NCBI RefSeq assembly: GCF_014649795.1
Contig: NZ_BMTS01000012.1
Location: 124,001-188,000 of the forward strand
Direction: 5' to 3'
Length of the DNA stretch: 64,000 nucleotides
From: Streptomyces melanogenes
Lineage (GTDB): Bacteria; Actinomycetota; Actinomycetes; Streptomycetales; Streptomycetaceae
A model generated the notes under the pieces. That model saw only the letters and a list, made by a program, of their open reading frames with translations, was not told the origin of the DNA and made no database searches. The first letter of the stretch is position 1. Each line of letters starts with the position of its first letter. The translations under genes were made by a program, and so were the position numbers. Of this stretch, positions 34,996 through 42,457 are shown one piece after another.

Positions 34996-35316
34996 CTAGT
35001 GGCCGGAGGTGGCCTTGAGGCCGACCACGGCCACCAGCAGCAGACAGACGAAGAAGATCCGGGCGGCGGTCGCGGGCTCACCCAGCACCACCATGCCGAG
35101 CACCGCCGCACCGGCCGCACCGATGCCCACCCAGACGCCGTAGGCCGTACCGATGGGCAGGGTCTTCGCGGCCTGCGAGAGCAGCATCATCGAGGCGACG
35201 ATCCCGACACCGGTGAAGAGGCTGGGCCACAGCCGGGTGAATCCGTCGGTGTACTTCATCCCGATCGACCAGCCGACTTCGAGCAGACCGGCGACGAGCA
35301 GCAGAACCCAGGCCAT
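34996..35316 (-). CDS. sugE: SMR-family guanidinium exporter (SugE/Gdx-like)
   Basis: The 106-residue four-helix SMR protein has the essential Glu13 (LLEVGWSIGMKYTDGF), the family loop LPIGTAYGVWVGIGAAGA, and a final LLLVAVVGLKATSGH. The WSIGMKYTDGF text is typical of the SugE/Gdx branch, which exports guanidinium by proton antiport. The guanidine-III riboswitch at 35366-35412 directly upstream on the same strand strongly supports that role. ATG 35316 with GGAGG upstream is the start. Confidence 0.92.
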   Translation of the reverse strand: MAWVLLLVAGLLEVGWSIGMKYTDGFTRLWPSLFTGVGIVASMMLLSQAAKTLPIGTAYGVWVGIGAAGAAVLGMVVLGEPATAARIFFVCLLLVAVVGLKATSGH

Positions 35317-35365
35317 GACAGGCACCTCCGAGAGACGTGACGCGCGCGTACGTCCGCACGCGCGG

Positions 35366-35412
35366 GGTGCGTCGTCTTGTCGTAACCCGGTACGACGCGT
35401 CTCGTCGGGGTG
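35366..35412 (-). promoter_or_regulatory. Guanidine-III (ykkC-III) riboswitch
   Basis: On the minus strand the sequence runs CCCCGACGAGACGCGTCGTA, CCGGGTTACGACAAGACG, ACGC. It matches the small guanidine-III aptamer as I recall it from Thermobifida: the GACGAG box, the P1 stem GCGTCGT/ACGACGC (7 bp, perfect), ACAAGACG, and a pseudoknot between CCCG at the 5' end and CGGG in the loop. It precedes the sugE start by about 50 nt. Guanidinium binding would raise expression of the exporter. Confidence 0.85.
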
Positions 35413-35417
35413 CTTCA

Positions 35418-35447
35418 AAGATAGCAAAGGGCAGCGAAAGGGCAGCG
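35418..35447 (-). promoter_or_regulatory. Candidate sugE promoter with 11-bp tandem repeat
   Basis: TATCTT (35423-35418, minus) would be a -10 box placing the transcript start just before the aptamer. Two adjacent perfect copies of CGCTGCCCTTT (35426-35436 and 35437-35447) occupy the -15 to -35 area. No standard -35 hexamer is seen, so the repeats may be an activator site. Confidence 0.4.
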
Positions 35448-35449
35448 AA

Positions 35450-35479
35450 AAGGGCTGGTGACAGCGATCACCAGCCCTT
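35450..35479 (-). terminator. Terminator of the GroES-like gene
   Basis: A 12-bp perfect stem (AAGGGCTGGTGA with TCACCAGCCCTT) closes a 6-nt loop, 22 bp after the stop at 35501. It separates the GroES-like gene from the sugE transcript. Confidence 0.8.
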
Positions 35480-35500
35480 GATCTGTCGCTGTGGAGCGGG

Positions 35501-35833
35501 TCAGAGATACAACCCGGTCGAGTCCTCGGAAACCCGCTCCGAGGCGACCGCGTGCAGATCACGCTCCCGCATCAGTACGTAGGCGATGCCCCGCACCTCG
35601 ACCTCGGCGCGGTCCTCGGGGTCGTACAGCACCCGGTCGCCCGGCTCCACGGTCCGGACGTTCTGCCCGACCGCGACCACCTCGGCCCAGGCCAACCGCT
35701 TGCCGACGGCCGCGGTCGCCGGAATGAGGATGCCGCCGCCGGAGCGCCGTTCGCCCTCGGGTGTGTCGGACCGGACCAGCACGCGGTCGTGGAGCATCCG
35801 GATGGGCAGCTTGTCGTGGGTGTTCTCGCTCAC
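35501..35833 (-). CDS. GroES-like co-chaperonin-fold protein
   Basis: The 110-residue Cpn10-fold protein reads LPIRMLHDRVLVRSDTPEGERRSGGGILIP, then WAEVVAVGQNVRTVEPGDRVLY, in the order of GroES but with a diverged mobile loop. It stands alone without groEL, and Streptomyces has a separate groES-groEL operon, so this is a paralogue of unknown role. The start is GTG 35833. Confidence 0.83.
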   Translation of the reverse strand: MSENTHDKLPIRMLHDRVLVRSDTPEGERRSGGGILIPATAAVGKRLAWAEVVAVGQNVRTVEPGDRVLYDPEDRAEVEVRGIAYVLMRERDLHAVASERVSEDSTGLYL

Positions 35834-35894
35834 GCACCGAACCTACCTGCCCCGGCCCCCGGCGTATGCCGAAGGGCCGGGTCGGTCTGCGGCG

Positions 35895-36218
35895 TCAGTC
35901 CCGCCGCTTCCGGGCCGACGACATGGCGAGCAGCCCGACGAGGCCGACGGCGAGGAGCGCGACCGGCACGATGCGCTCGACGCGGGGCGCGCCGTCCTCG
36001 CCCACGAACTGGGCCTTCACGTCCGAGACGGTCCGGTTCACCGCGACGAAGGCCCGGCCCGCGGTGCGGTCCACGGCCGAGGCGACCTTCGCCTTCGCGT
36101 CGCCCGCGATCGTCGACGGGTGCAGCCGCACGCCGATCTCGTCGAGCGTCACCGCGAGCTGCTCGCGGCGGCTCCTGATGTCCGCCTCGATCTGCGCAGG
36201 GGTCCTGGCTTCCGACAC
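35895..36218 (-). CDS. DUF3618 membrane-anchored protein
   Basis: The 107-residue protein opens with the DUF3618 motif (RTPAQIEADIRSRREQLAVTLDEI), followed by a linker and a C-terminal helix (VPVALLAVGLVGLLAMSSA) with a basic end. Members are often found near bcp and phage-shock-like proteins in actinobacteria. It is divergent from bcp. Confidence 0.85.
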   Translation of the reverse strand: MSEARTPAQIEADIRSRREQLAVTLDEIGVRLHPSTIAGDAKAKVASAVDRTAGRAFVAVNRTVSDVKAQFVGEDGAPRVERIVPVALLAVGLVGLLAMSSARKRRD

Positions 36219-36372
36219 TGCGCCGCCTCCGTCGTTTGCTGGGGTACGGGGTGTTGTACGGGGTGTCCCGTCATCGACAGTCTGTCAGCTCTGCCGCCGA
36301 TGCACTGTCACAGGCCCCCATTAGGCTCTGCTGGAGTAGGCCACACCCCCGCCCCTTCCGGAGGAAGATCCC

Positions 36373-36840
36373 ATGAGCGAGCGACTCGTCCCCGGCGACA
36401 CCGCCCCCGCCTTCACCCTGCCCGACGCGGACGGCAACGAGGTCTCGCTCGCGGACCACAAGGGCCGCAAGGTCATCGTGTACTTCTACCCGGCGGCCCT
36501 CACCCCCGGCTGCACCAAGCAGGCCTGCGACTTCACGGACAACCTGTCCCTCCTGGCCACCGCGGGCTACGACGTGATCGGCGTCTCCCCCGACAAGCCG
36601 GAGAAGCTCGCGAAGTTCCGCGAGAAGGAGTCCCTCAAGGTCACCCTTGTCGGCGACCCGTCGAAGGAGGTCCTGGAGGCGTACGGGGCGTACGGCGAGA
36701 AGAAGCTGTACGGCAAGACGGTCACCGGCGTCATCCGCTCCACAGTGATCGTGGACGAGGAGGGCAAGGTGGAGCGCGCGCTGTACAACGTCAAGGCGAC
36801 GGGGCATGTCGCGAAGATCATCAAGGATCTGGGGATCTAG
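36373..36840 (+). CDS. bcp: Thiol peroxidase of the BCP/PrxQ family
   Basis: The 155-residue peroxiredoxin has the peroxidatic Cys47 in LTPGCTKQACDF and the resolving Cys52 five residues later, as in E. coli BCP. It reduces hydrogen and organic peroxides with thioredoxin as electron donor. ATG 36373 has GGAGGAAG upstream. It is monocistronic, ending in a strong hairpin. Confidence 0.93.
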   Translation: MSERLVPGDTAPAFTLPDADGNEVSLADHKGRKVIVYFYPAALTPGCTKQACDFTDNLSLLATAGYDVIGVSPDKPEKLAKFREKESLKVTLVGDPSKEVLEAYGAYGEKKLYGKTVTGVIRSTVIVDEEGKVERALYNVKATGHVAKIIKDLGI

Positions 36841-36861
36841 CCCCTCTCGACGCCCCCCGAC

Positions 36862-36892
36862 GGCCCGCACCGCGCGGTAAGCGGTGCGGGCC
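36862..36892 (+). terminator. Terminator after bcp
   Basis: A 12-bp perfect stem (GGCCCGCACCGC with GCGGTGCGGGCC) encloses a 7-nt loop, 22 bp after the bcp stop. Confidence 0.8.
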
Positions 36893-36977
36893 GTTCCGCA
36901 TTTCGGACGTGACTGTCCGATTAGCGGGTCGTTAGTCCGTACGAGGCCGCGAACGCGTGGCCGGTACGGGAGGGAAC

Positions 36978-38043
36978 ATGAGTGCTCCGAGCACACCGGA
37001 ACCCCCTGTGGGGGCCACCTCGCAGAACGGCGGAGCCCCACCGGATCCAACAGATCCCTACAGTAAGGAACGGCTCGCTCCGGCCGTCTCCGAGGCTCGC
37101 AACTGGACGGACCTCATGCGTCGGCTCGGTCTCAGAACCAGTGGTGGACAGCGGCGTGTCCTACAGGAGAGAGTCGCCGGTCACGGGCTCGACACAAGCC
37201 ACTTCGTCAAGCGAAGCCCATGGCGCAAGTACCCGGACAGCACCATCGCCGAGGCCGCTGCTTCCTCGTCCTCACTCCGCGAAGTGGCGCTGAAGCTCGG
37301 CGCCGCCCCGGCCACCGGGACGCTGTCCCACATCCGGCGCCGCATCATCGCGGCAGGCATCGACGTCAGCCACTTCCCCGGCATCGACCGTCCCGATCCT
37401 GATCTGCCGTTCACCACCGAGGAATTGAGCGCGGCAGCGGCTGTCTCGGACAGCGTGCGCGGCGTGGCCCGCGCGCTTGGCGTACCCGACGACAGCCGCT
37501 CACGGGCGACGCTGAGCCGCATGCTGTGCGCGCGGCGCATCGACATCGGGCACTTCTCCCACCGGCGGGTGCCGATACCGGAGGACAGGCTCCGCGACAG
37601 CGTGCGGCACTCGACGAGTTACGCCGACGTGATGCGTGGTCTCGGCCTCGACGTGGACGACACCAATCACCGGCGCGTCCGGCGCGCGGCCGCGCCTCGG
37701 TCTCGACACTAGCCACTTCAAGCGCCGCAGCTGGGCACAGCCGGAGCGCCCCGCACCCGCACCGACCGCTCACCGCGTCCTGGTCGTCCTACCCGACCAG
37801 GCCGGGCGGACCAACAGGACCCAGCTGCACCGAGCCCTCGCCGAGAGGGGGGTTCCGTATGCGTGCGTGGGATGCGGCAACACCGGAGAGTGGCAGGGAC
37901 GCCGGATCACCTTGCAGATCGACCACGTCAACGGAGACTGGCACGACAACCGCCAAGAAAACCTGCGGTACCTGTGCCCCAACTGTCATGCGGCGACGGA
38001 AACGTGGTGCCGCCGCAAAGGGAGACCACGTCTCGCCGGATGA
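36978..38043 (+). pseudogene. HNH endonuclease gene disrupted by a frameshift
   Basis: Read from ATG 36978 (GGGAGGG upstream), the first frame gives four copies of a ~40-residue module ending in GLDTSHF-like text (SHFVKR, SHFPG, GHFSHRR). It stops at 37710 in the middle of the fourth module. The next frame continues without a gap (RLGLDTSHFKRRSW) into a complete HNH domain: CVGCGN, LQIDHVNGDWHDNRQENLRYLCPNCHAATETW. The break lies near 37680-37700 and needs only a one-base indel. Either this is a real pseudogene or a sequencing error. Such enzymes are phage- or mobile-element-linked nicking or homing nucleases. Confidence 0.8.
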
Positions 38044-38096
38044 CTCGCCCTCGCCGTACACTGAACGCCGCCGGTCGAGCACCATGACCGGGTTGA

Positions 38097-38180
38097 GCGG
38101 CCGTGTCGTAACTGGCAGCCGAGCTGCGTTTAGATCGCAGTGGGAGAAATCCCGTGTGGGTTCGAATCCCACCGGCCGCA
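38097..38180 (+). tRNA. tRNA-Leu (anticodon UAG)
   Basis: The acceptor stem GCGGCCG/CGGCCGC is perfect with discriminator A. The anticodon stem CTGCG/CGCAG encloses TTTAGAT, giving anticodon TAG (CUA, Leu). A long class II variable arm (GGGA/TCCC) and T arm GTGGG-TTCGAAT-CCCAC follow. CCA is not encoded. Length 84 nt. Confidence 0.93.
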
Positions 38181-38187
38181 CCCGTGG

Positions 38188-38212
38188 AGGGCCGCCTCGA
38201 TGAGGCGGCCCT
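38188..38212 (+). terminator. Terminator after tRNA-Leu
   Basis: An 11-bp perfect stem (AGGGCCGCCTC with GAGGCGGCCCT) with a 3-nt loop starts 8 bp after the tRNA. It also faces the end of the rdgB gene at 38228 and may work in both directions. Confidence 0.8.
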
Positions 38213-38227
38213 TCGGCGTACCACCCC

Positions 38228-38830
38228 TCAGCCCAACAGCTCCCGCACCACCGGCACCAGCGCCCGGAACGCCTTCCCCCGGTGGCTGATCGCGTTCTTT
38301 TCGTCCGCCGTCAGCTCCGCGCATGTGCGCGTCTCGTCCTTCGGCTGGAGGATCGGGTCGTAGCCGAAGCCGCCTGTGCCCGTGGGCTCGTGGCGGAGGG
38401 TGCCCAGGAGGTGGCCCTCTACCACTCGTTCCGTGCCGTCGGGGAGGGCCAGGGCCGCCGCGCAGGCGAAGTGGGCGCCTCGGTGGGTGTCCGCGATGTC
38501 CGAGAGCTGGGCCAGGAGCAGGTTCAGGTTGGCCTTGTCGTCGCCGTGGGTGCCGGACCAGCGGGCGGAGAAGATGCCGGGGGCGCCGTTGAGTACGTCC
38601 ACGCACAGGCCCGAGTCGTCCGCGACGGCGGGCAGGCCGGTGGCCTGCGCCAGGGCGTGTGCCTTGAGGAGTGCGTTCTCGGCGAAGGTGACGCCGGTTT
38701 CCTTGACGTCGGGGATCTCGGGGTACGCGTCGGCGCCGACCAGTTCGTGGGGCAGTCCGGCGTCCGCGAGGATCGCGCGGAGTTCGGTGATTTTGCCGGC
38801 GTTGCGGGTGGCGAGGATCAGGCGGGTCAT
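38228..38830 (-). CDS. rdgB: Non-canonical purine NTP pyrophosphatase (RdgB/HAM1)
   Basis: The 200-residue protein has RdgB motifs: ILATRNAGKITEL (substrate loop), VTFAENALLKA, ADDSGLCVD with the catalytic Asp, GTGGFGYDPI and ISHRGKAF. It hydrolyses dITP, XTP and ITP to monophosphates, cleaning the nucleotide pool. It is downstream of rph with a small lipoprotein gene between, a frequent rph-rdgB pairing. Confidence 0.94.
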   Translation of the reverse strand: MTRLILATRNAGKITELRAILADAGLPHELVGADAYPEIPDVKETGVTFAENALLKAHALAQATGLPAVADDSGLCVDVLNGAPGIFSARWSGTHGDDKANLNLLLAQLSDIADTHRGAHFACAAALALPDGTERVVEGHLLGTLRHEPTGTGGFGYDPILQPKDETRTCAELTADEKNAISHRGKAFRALVPVVRELLG

Positions 38831-38858
38831 GCCCCCAGTATCGGGGGCGCGCCCGGTG

Positions 38859-39248
38859 TCACGGTGTGCAGACCTTGCCGACTTCCTTCGCCGCGTCCTT
38901 GACGGGGCTGATGTCCGGCGTGTTGTCGCCGTTCTTGATCGCCGAACGGACGTTGGTGACGGCCTTGTTGAGGTTGTCGACCGCCTTGGAGAGGTCGGCG
39001 TTGTCTGTCTTGTTCTTCAGCGACGTCAGGTTCTTGTCGATGTCGTTGAGCGCCTGGTCCGCCTGTGCCGGGTTGTCGGTGGCGTTCGACACCGCGCGGC
39101 CCAGGTCGTCCACGCTGGAGGCGATCGCGTCGGCTGTCTGGACGCAGTCCAGCGCCTTGCTGACCGCGCTGCAGCCGACGGCGGCGGGCAGGGCGAGCGT
39201 CGCGGTGACGGCGGCGAGTGCGAGGGCGCGGCGGCGGCTGCGGCGCAT
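38859..39248 (-). CDS. Putative lipoprotein, helical
   Basis: The 129-residue protein begins with a signal peptide ending AAVGC (Cys26), a plausible though imperfect lipobox. The rest is an amphipathic helical repeat rich in Asn/Asp/Lys (SKALDCVQTADAI, KNLTSLKNKTDNADLSKAV), likely a coiled-coil or helical bundle, and ends in VCTP. Two late cysteines could pair. It sits between rph and rdgB on the same strand. Function unknown. Confidence 0.72.
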   Translation of the reverse strand: MRRSRRRALALAAVTATLALPAAVGCSAVSKALDCVQTADAIASSVDDLGRAVSNATDNPAQADQALNDIDKNLTSLKNKTDNADLSKAVDNLNKAVTNVRSAIKNGDNTPDISPVKDAAKEVGKVCTP

Positions 39249-39360
39249 GGGCGGGTCCTCCCAGGTGTACGGACGGGCGTACGGTTCGGCCCGTACGCCC
39301 GTGTCGGTAGGGACGCCGGGAGCGGCCCTCTTGGTTGCCTCTTTACTTGCCGCTGCCTCT

Positions 39361-40098
<738 letters not shown>

Positions 40099-40210
40099 GC
40101 CCCGAGCGTAGCTCGTGGGCGTCTCGCTCCTGGGGGCATGCCCCCCCCGGCCCCCCTTCCGGGGCTTCGCTCCCATGCCCCCGTTCCGGGCTTCGCCCTG
40201 GAAACCCCCT

Positions 40211-40360
40211 CGGTCGTCTGCGGACCGTGGATGGCTGGTCGCGCAGTTCCCCGCGCCCCTAAAAATGCCGCTGCGCGGCAATCCCCTGGAGCGCCCCGCA
40301 GGGGCGCATCTAAGGGGCGCGGGGAACTGCGCGACCAGCCCGCCACCGGTCCGCACGCGA
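40211..40360. repeat. Dispersed intergenic inverted repeat, family A, copy 3
   Basis: This occupies most of the 312-bp gap between rph and nagF; nothing else is seen in the gap besides a short GC-rich stretch. Inner arms GGCTGGTCGCGCAGTTCCCC and GGGGAACTGCGCGACCAGCC are exact complements over 20 bp. Outer arms are CGGTCGTCTGCGGACCGT-like and ACCGGTCCGCACGCGA. It is the best-preserved copy in the window. Confidence 0.88.
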
Positions 40361-40363
40361 AAA

Positions 40364-40390
40364 GGGCCCCTCCCGTCCCGGAAGGGGCCC
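40364..40390 (-). terminator. Terminator after nagF
   Basis: GGGCCCCTCCC pairs with GGAAGGGGCCC around a short loop with one mismatch. It lies 20 bp after the nagF stop and adjoins repeat family A. Confidence 0.65.
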
Positions 40391-40410
40391 CTCTCAGCGA
40401 CTCGCGTCGC

Positions 40411-40644
40411 TCACATCATGTCTTCGATGTCCGCCGCGATCGGGTCCGCGTCCGTGCCGATGACGACCTGGATCGCGGTGCCCATCTTGACGACGCCGTG
40501 CGCGCCGGCGGCCTTCAGCGCGGCCTCGTCGACCTTGCTCGGGTCGATGACCTCGGTGCGGAGGCGGGTGATGCAGCCCTCGACCTCTTCGATGTTCTCG
40601 ATACCGCCGAGCCCGGCGACGATCTTCTCAGCCTTGCTGGCCAT
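40411..40644 (-). CDS. nagF: PTS EIIB component for N-acetylglucosamine (NagF)
   Basis: The 77-residue EIIB protein of the glucose/GlcNAc PTS family has the phosphocysteine Cys24 in EVEGCITRLR. It passes phosphate from EIIA to GlcNAc in the EIIC channel. It is free-standing because both EIIC genes opposite (nagE1, nagE2) lack a B domain. The arrangement matches S. coelicolor nagF-nagE1-nagE2. Confidence 0.93.
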   Translation of the reverse strand: MASKAEKIVAGLGGIENIEEVEGCITRLRTEVIDPSKVDEAALKAAGAHGVVKMGTAIQVVIGTDADPIAADIEDMM

Positions 40645-40656
40645 GTCTGTCTCCCT

Positions 40657-40671
40657 GTTCTTTCAAAGAAC
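40657..40671. promoter_or_regulatory. 15-bp perfect palindrome just upstream of nagF
   Basis: GTTCTTT-C-AAAGAAC lies 13 bp before the nagF ATG, adjoining its AGGGAG ribosome site. It could be an operator or an RNA hairpin that limits ribosome access. It is unlike the DasR site. Confidence 0.45.
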
Positions 40672-40827
40672 GCTGTGGCGGCGCACCGCAGGTCCGTCCG
40701 ACCGCAGTTCCGCTTTGTCACCGTAACGCACGTTTGGCCCAGTTACGCGAGCGAGCGTCCGCGCGCTGGCCAAGGATGGCGATCACCGGTACCGCGCCCG
40801 TGCGGCCAGGCTCCGGACGATACCGCA

Positions 40828-40843
40828 ACTGGTCTACACCAGT
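40828..40843. promoter_or_regulatory. DasR-responsive element (dre) before nagE1
   Basis: ACTGGTCTACACCAGT is nearly the ideal 16-bp dre (ACTGGTCTAGACCACT type). It lies 60 bp upstream of nagE1 in the nagF-nagE1 divergent region, so DasR could control both sides. Confidence 0.88.
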
Positions 40844-40902
40844 GTGCAACGCATCCCGGAACTGGCTTGTTCCGGCGGGACGTACGGGACGGAGGGTCGC
40901 CG

Positions 40903-42198
40903 ATGAGCGCGGACAGCGCGGCGGTGGACGGGCCGAAGTGGTGGAGCGGTGCGTTCCAGAACCTCCAGAAGATGGGCCGCAGCCTCCAACTGCCGATCGC
41001 CGTCCTGCCGGCGGCCGGCATCCTCAACCGGCTCGGCCAGCCCGACGTCTTCGGCAAGGACGGCCTCGGCTGGACCGACGTCGCCAAGGTCATGGCGGGT
41101 GCGGGCGGCGCGCTGCTCGACCCCAACATCGGGCTCCCGCTGCTGTTCTGCATCGGCGTGGCCATCGGCATGGCCAAGAAGGCGGACGGCTCCACCGCGC
41201 TCGCGGCCGTGGCCGGATTCCTCGTCTACTACAACGTGCTGCACCAGTTCCCCAAGGACTGCGCCAAGGGGGCCAAGGCGGTCGCGGTGGGCTGCCAGGC
41301 CGCCGACGGAAGCGTCGGGGCCTTCACGTACCAGAATCCCGGGGTCTTCGGCGGCATCGTCATGGGCCTGCTCGCCGCCTGGTTCTGGCAGCGCTACCAC
41401 CGGGTCAAGCTGGTCGACTGGTTGGGCTTCTTCAACGGCCGCCGGCTCGTCCCGATCATCATGTCGTTCGTGGCCATCGCGTTCGCCGCGCTCTGCCTGT
41501 GGGTCTGGCCGCCGATCGGCGACGCCCTGGAGAGCTTCAGCGACTGGCTGGTGGGTCTGGACGCGTGGGGTGCGGGCATCTTCGGCGTCGCCAACCGCGC
41601 GCTGCTCGTCATCGGTCTGCACCAGTTCCTGAACGTGCCCATCTGGTTCCAGTTCGGCAGCTTCACCAAGCCGGACGGGACCGTGGTGCACGGCGACATC
41701 AGCATGTTCCTGGCGGGCGACAAGGACGCGGGCCAGTTCACCACCGGGTTCTTCCCGATCATGATGTTCGCGCTGCCCGCGGCCGCGCTGGCGATCACGC
41801 ACTGCGCCAAGCCGCACCGCCGCAAGCAGGTGGGCGGTCTGATGCTGTCGGTCGGCCTGACGTCGTTCGTCACCGGCATCACCGAGCCGATCGAGTACTC
41901 GTTCCTCTTCATCGCCCCGCTGCTGTACGCGATCCACGCGATCCTGACCGGTGTGTCGATGGCGGTGAGCTGGGCGCTGGGCGTCAAGGACGGCTTCAGC
42001 TTCTCGGCCGGGCTGATCGACTACGTCATCAACTGGAACCTGGCGACGAAACCCTGGCTGATCATTCCGATCGGACTCGTCTTCGCCGCCGTCTATTACG
42101 CGATCTTCCGGTTCGCGATCACCAAGTTCGACCTCCCCACCCCCGGCCGCGAGCCGGAGGAGCTGGAAGAGGAGATCGAGCGGGAGAACACGAAGTAA
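40903..42198 (+). CDS. nagE1: PTS EIIC component for N-acetylglucosamine (NagE1)
   Basis: The 431-residue membrane channel of the glucose/GlcNAc PTS family carries the EIIC signature LGFFNGRRLVPI, GITEPIEYSFLFIAPLLYAIHA and many helices. It lacks any EIIB or EIIA domain and must use NagF. ATG 40903 follows GGAGGG; the long open frame upstream is a shadow of rph and others. It has about 70 percent text identity by eye with NagE2 next door, so one arose by tandem duplication. Confidence 0.92.
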   Translation: MSADSAAVDGPKWWSGAFQNLQKMGRSLQLPIAVLPAAGILNRLGQPDVFGKDGLGWTDVAKVMAGAGGALLDPNIGLPLLFCIGVAIGMAKKADGSTALAAVAGFLVYYNVLHQFPKDCAKGAKAVAVGCQAADGSVGAFTYQNPGVFGGIVMGLLAAWFWQRYHRVKLVDWLGFFNGRRLVPIIMSFVAIAFAALCLWVWPPIGDALESFSDWLVGLDAWGAGIFGVANRALLVIGLHQFLNVPIWFQFGSFTKPDGTVVHGDISMFLAGDKDAGQFTTGFFPIMMFALPAAALAITHCAKPHRRKQVGGLMLSVGLTSFVTGITEPIEYSFLFIAPLLYAIHAILTGVSMAVSWALGVKDGFSFSAGLIDYVINWNLATKPWLIIPIGLVFAAVYYAIFRFAITKFDLPTPGREPEELEEEIERENTK

Positions 42199-42231
42199 TA
42201 ACGGCGGGATAACCAAGCGGCTGTACGGCAG

Positions 42232-42259
42232 AGGCCTCGGACCCCAGGGTCCGGGGCCT
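42232..42259 (+). terminator. Terminator after nagE1
   Basis: AGGCCTCGGACC pairs with GGTCCGGGGCCT (one T-G wobble) around a 4-nt loop, followed by TTTGT. It is a good intrinsic terminator and shows nagE2 has its own promoter. Confidence 0.75.
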
Positions 42260-42334
42260 TTGTCCGTCATGCCGGAATGCGTGGCTCAGCACACAGAAAT
42301 TGCAGGTTCCTTATCTAACCCTCACCGTGCTACA

Positions 42335-42367
42335 ACTGGTCTACACCACTCAATGGTGTAGACCACG
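42335..42367. promoter_or_regulatory. Two dre sites before nagE2
   Basis: ACTGGTCTACACCACT (42335-42350) is followed after one base by the inverted AATGGTGTAGACCACG (42352-42367). Both fit the DasR consensus. The pair lies 90-125 bp upstream of the nagE2 ATG. DasR releases DNA when glucosamine-6-phosphate accumulates. Confidence 0.9.
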
Positions 42368-42457
42368 CGGGCTCAACCGCGTTCCCCCCTGAGACGCCGC
42401 CGTCCCCCCGTCATTTTCCATGTCCCCGGGCGGCGCCTTGCCAACTGGAGGAAGTTG

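Noticed and set aside
31388..34999. Plus-strand open frame of 1203 codons
   Set aside because: It overlaps the ABC-2 permeases antisense and the PBP gene in a different frame. The translated text is Arg/His-rich with no recognisable fold.
36978..38043. Programmed ribosomal frameshift in the HNH gene
   Set aside because: No slippery heptamer or downstream structure is seen near 37680-37700; a one-base indel in a GC-rich run is simpler.
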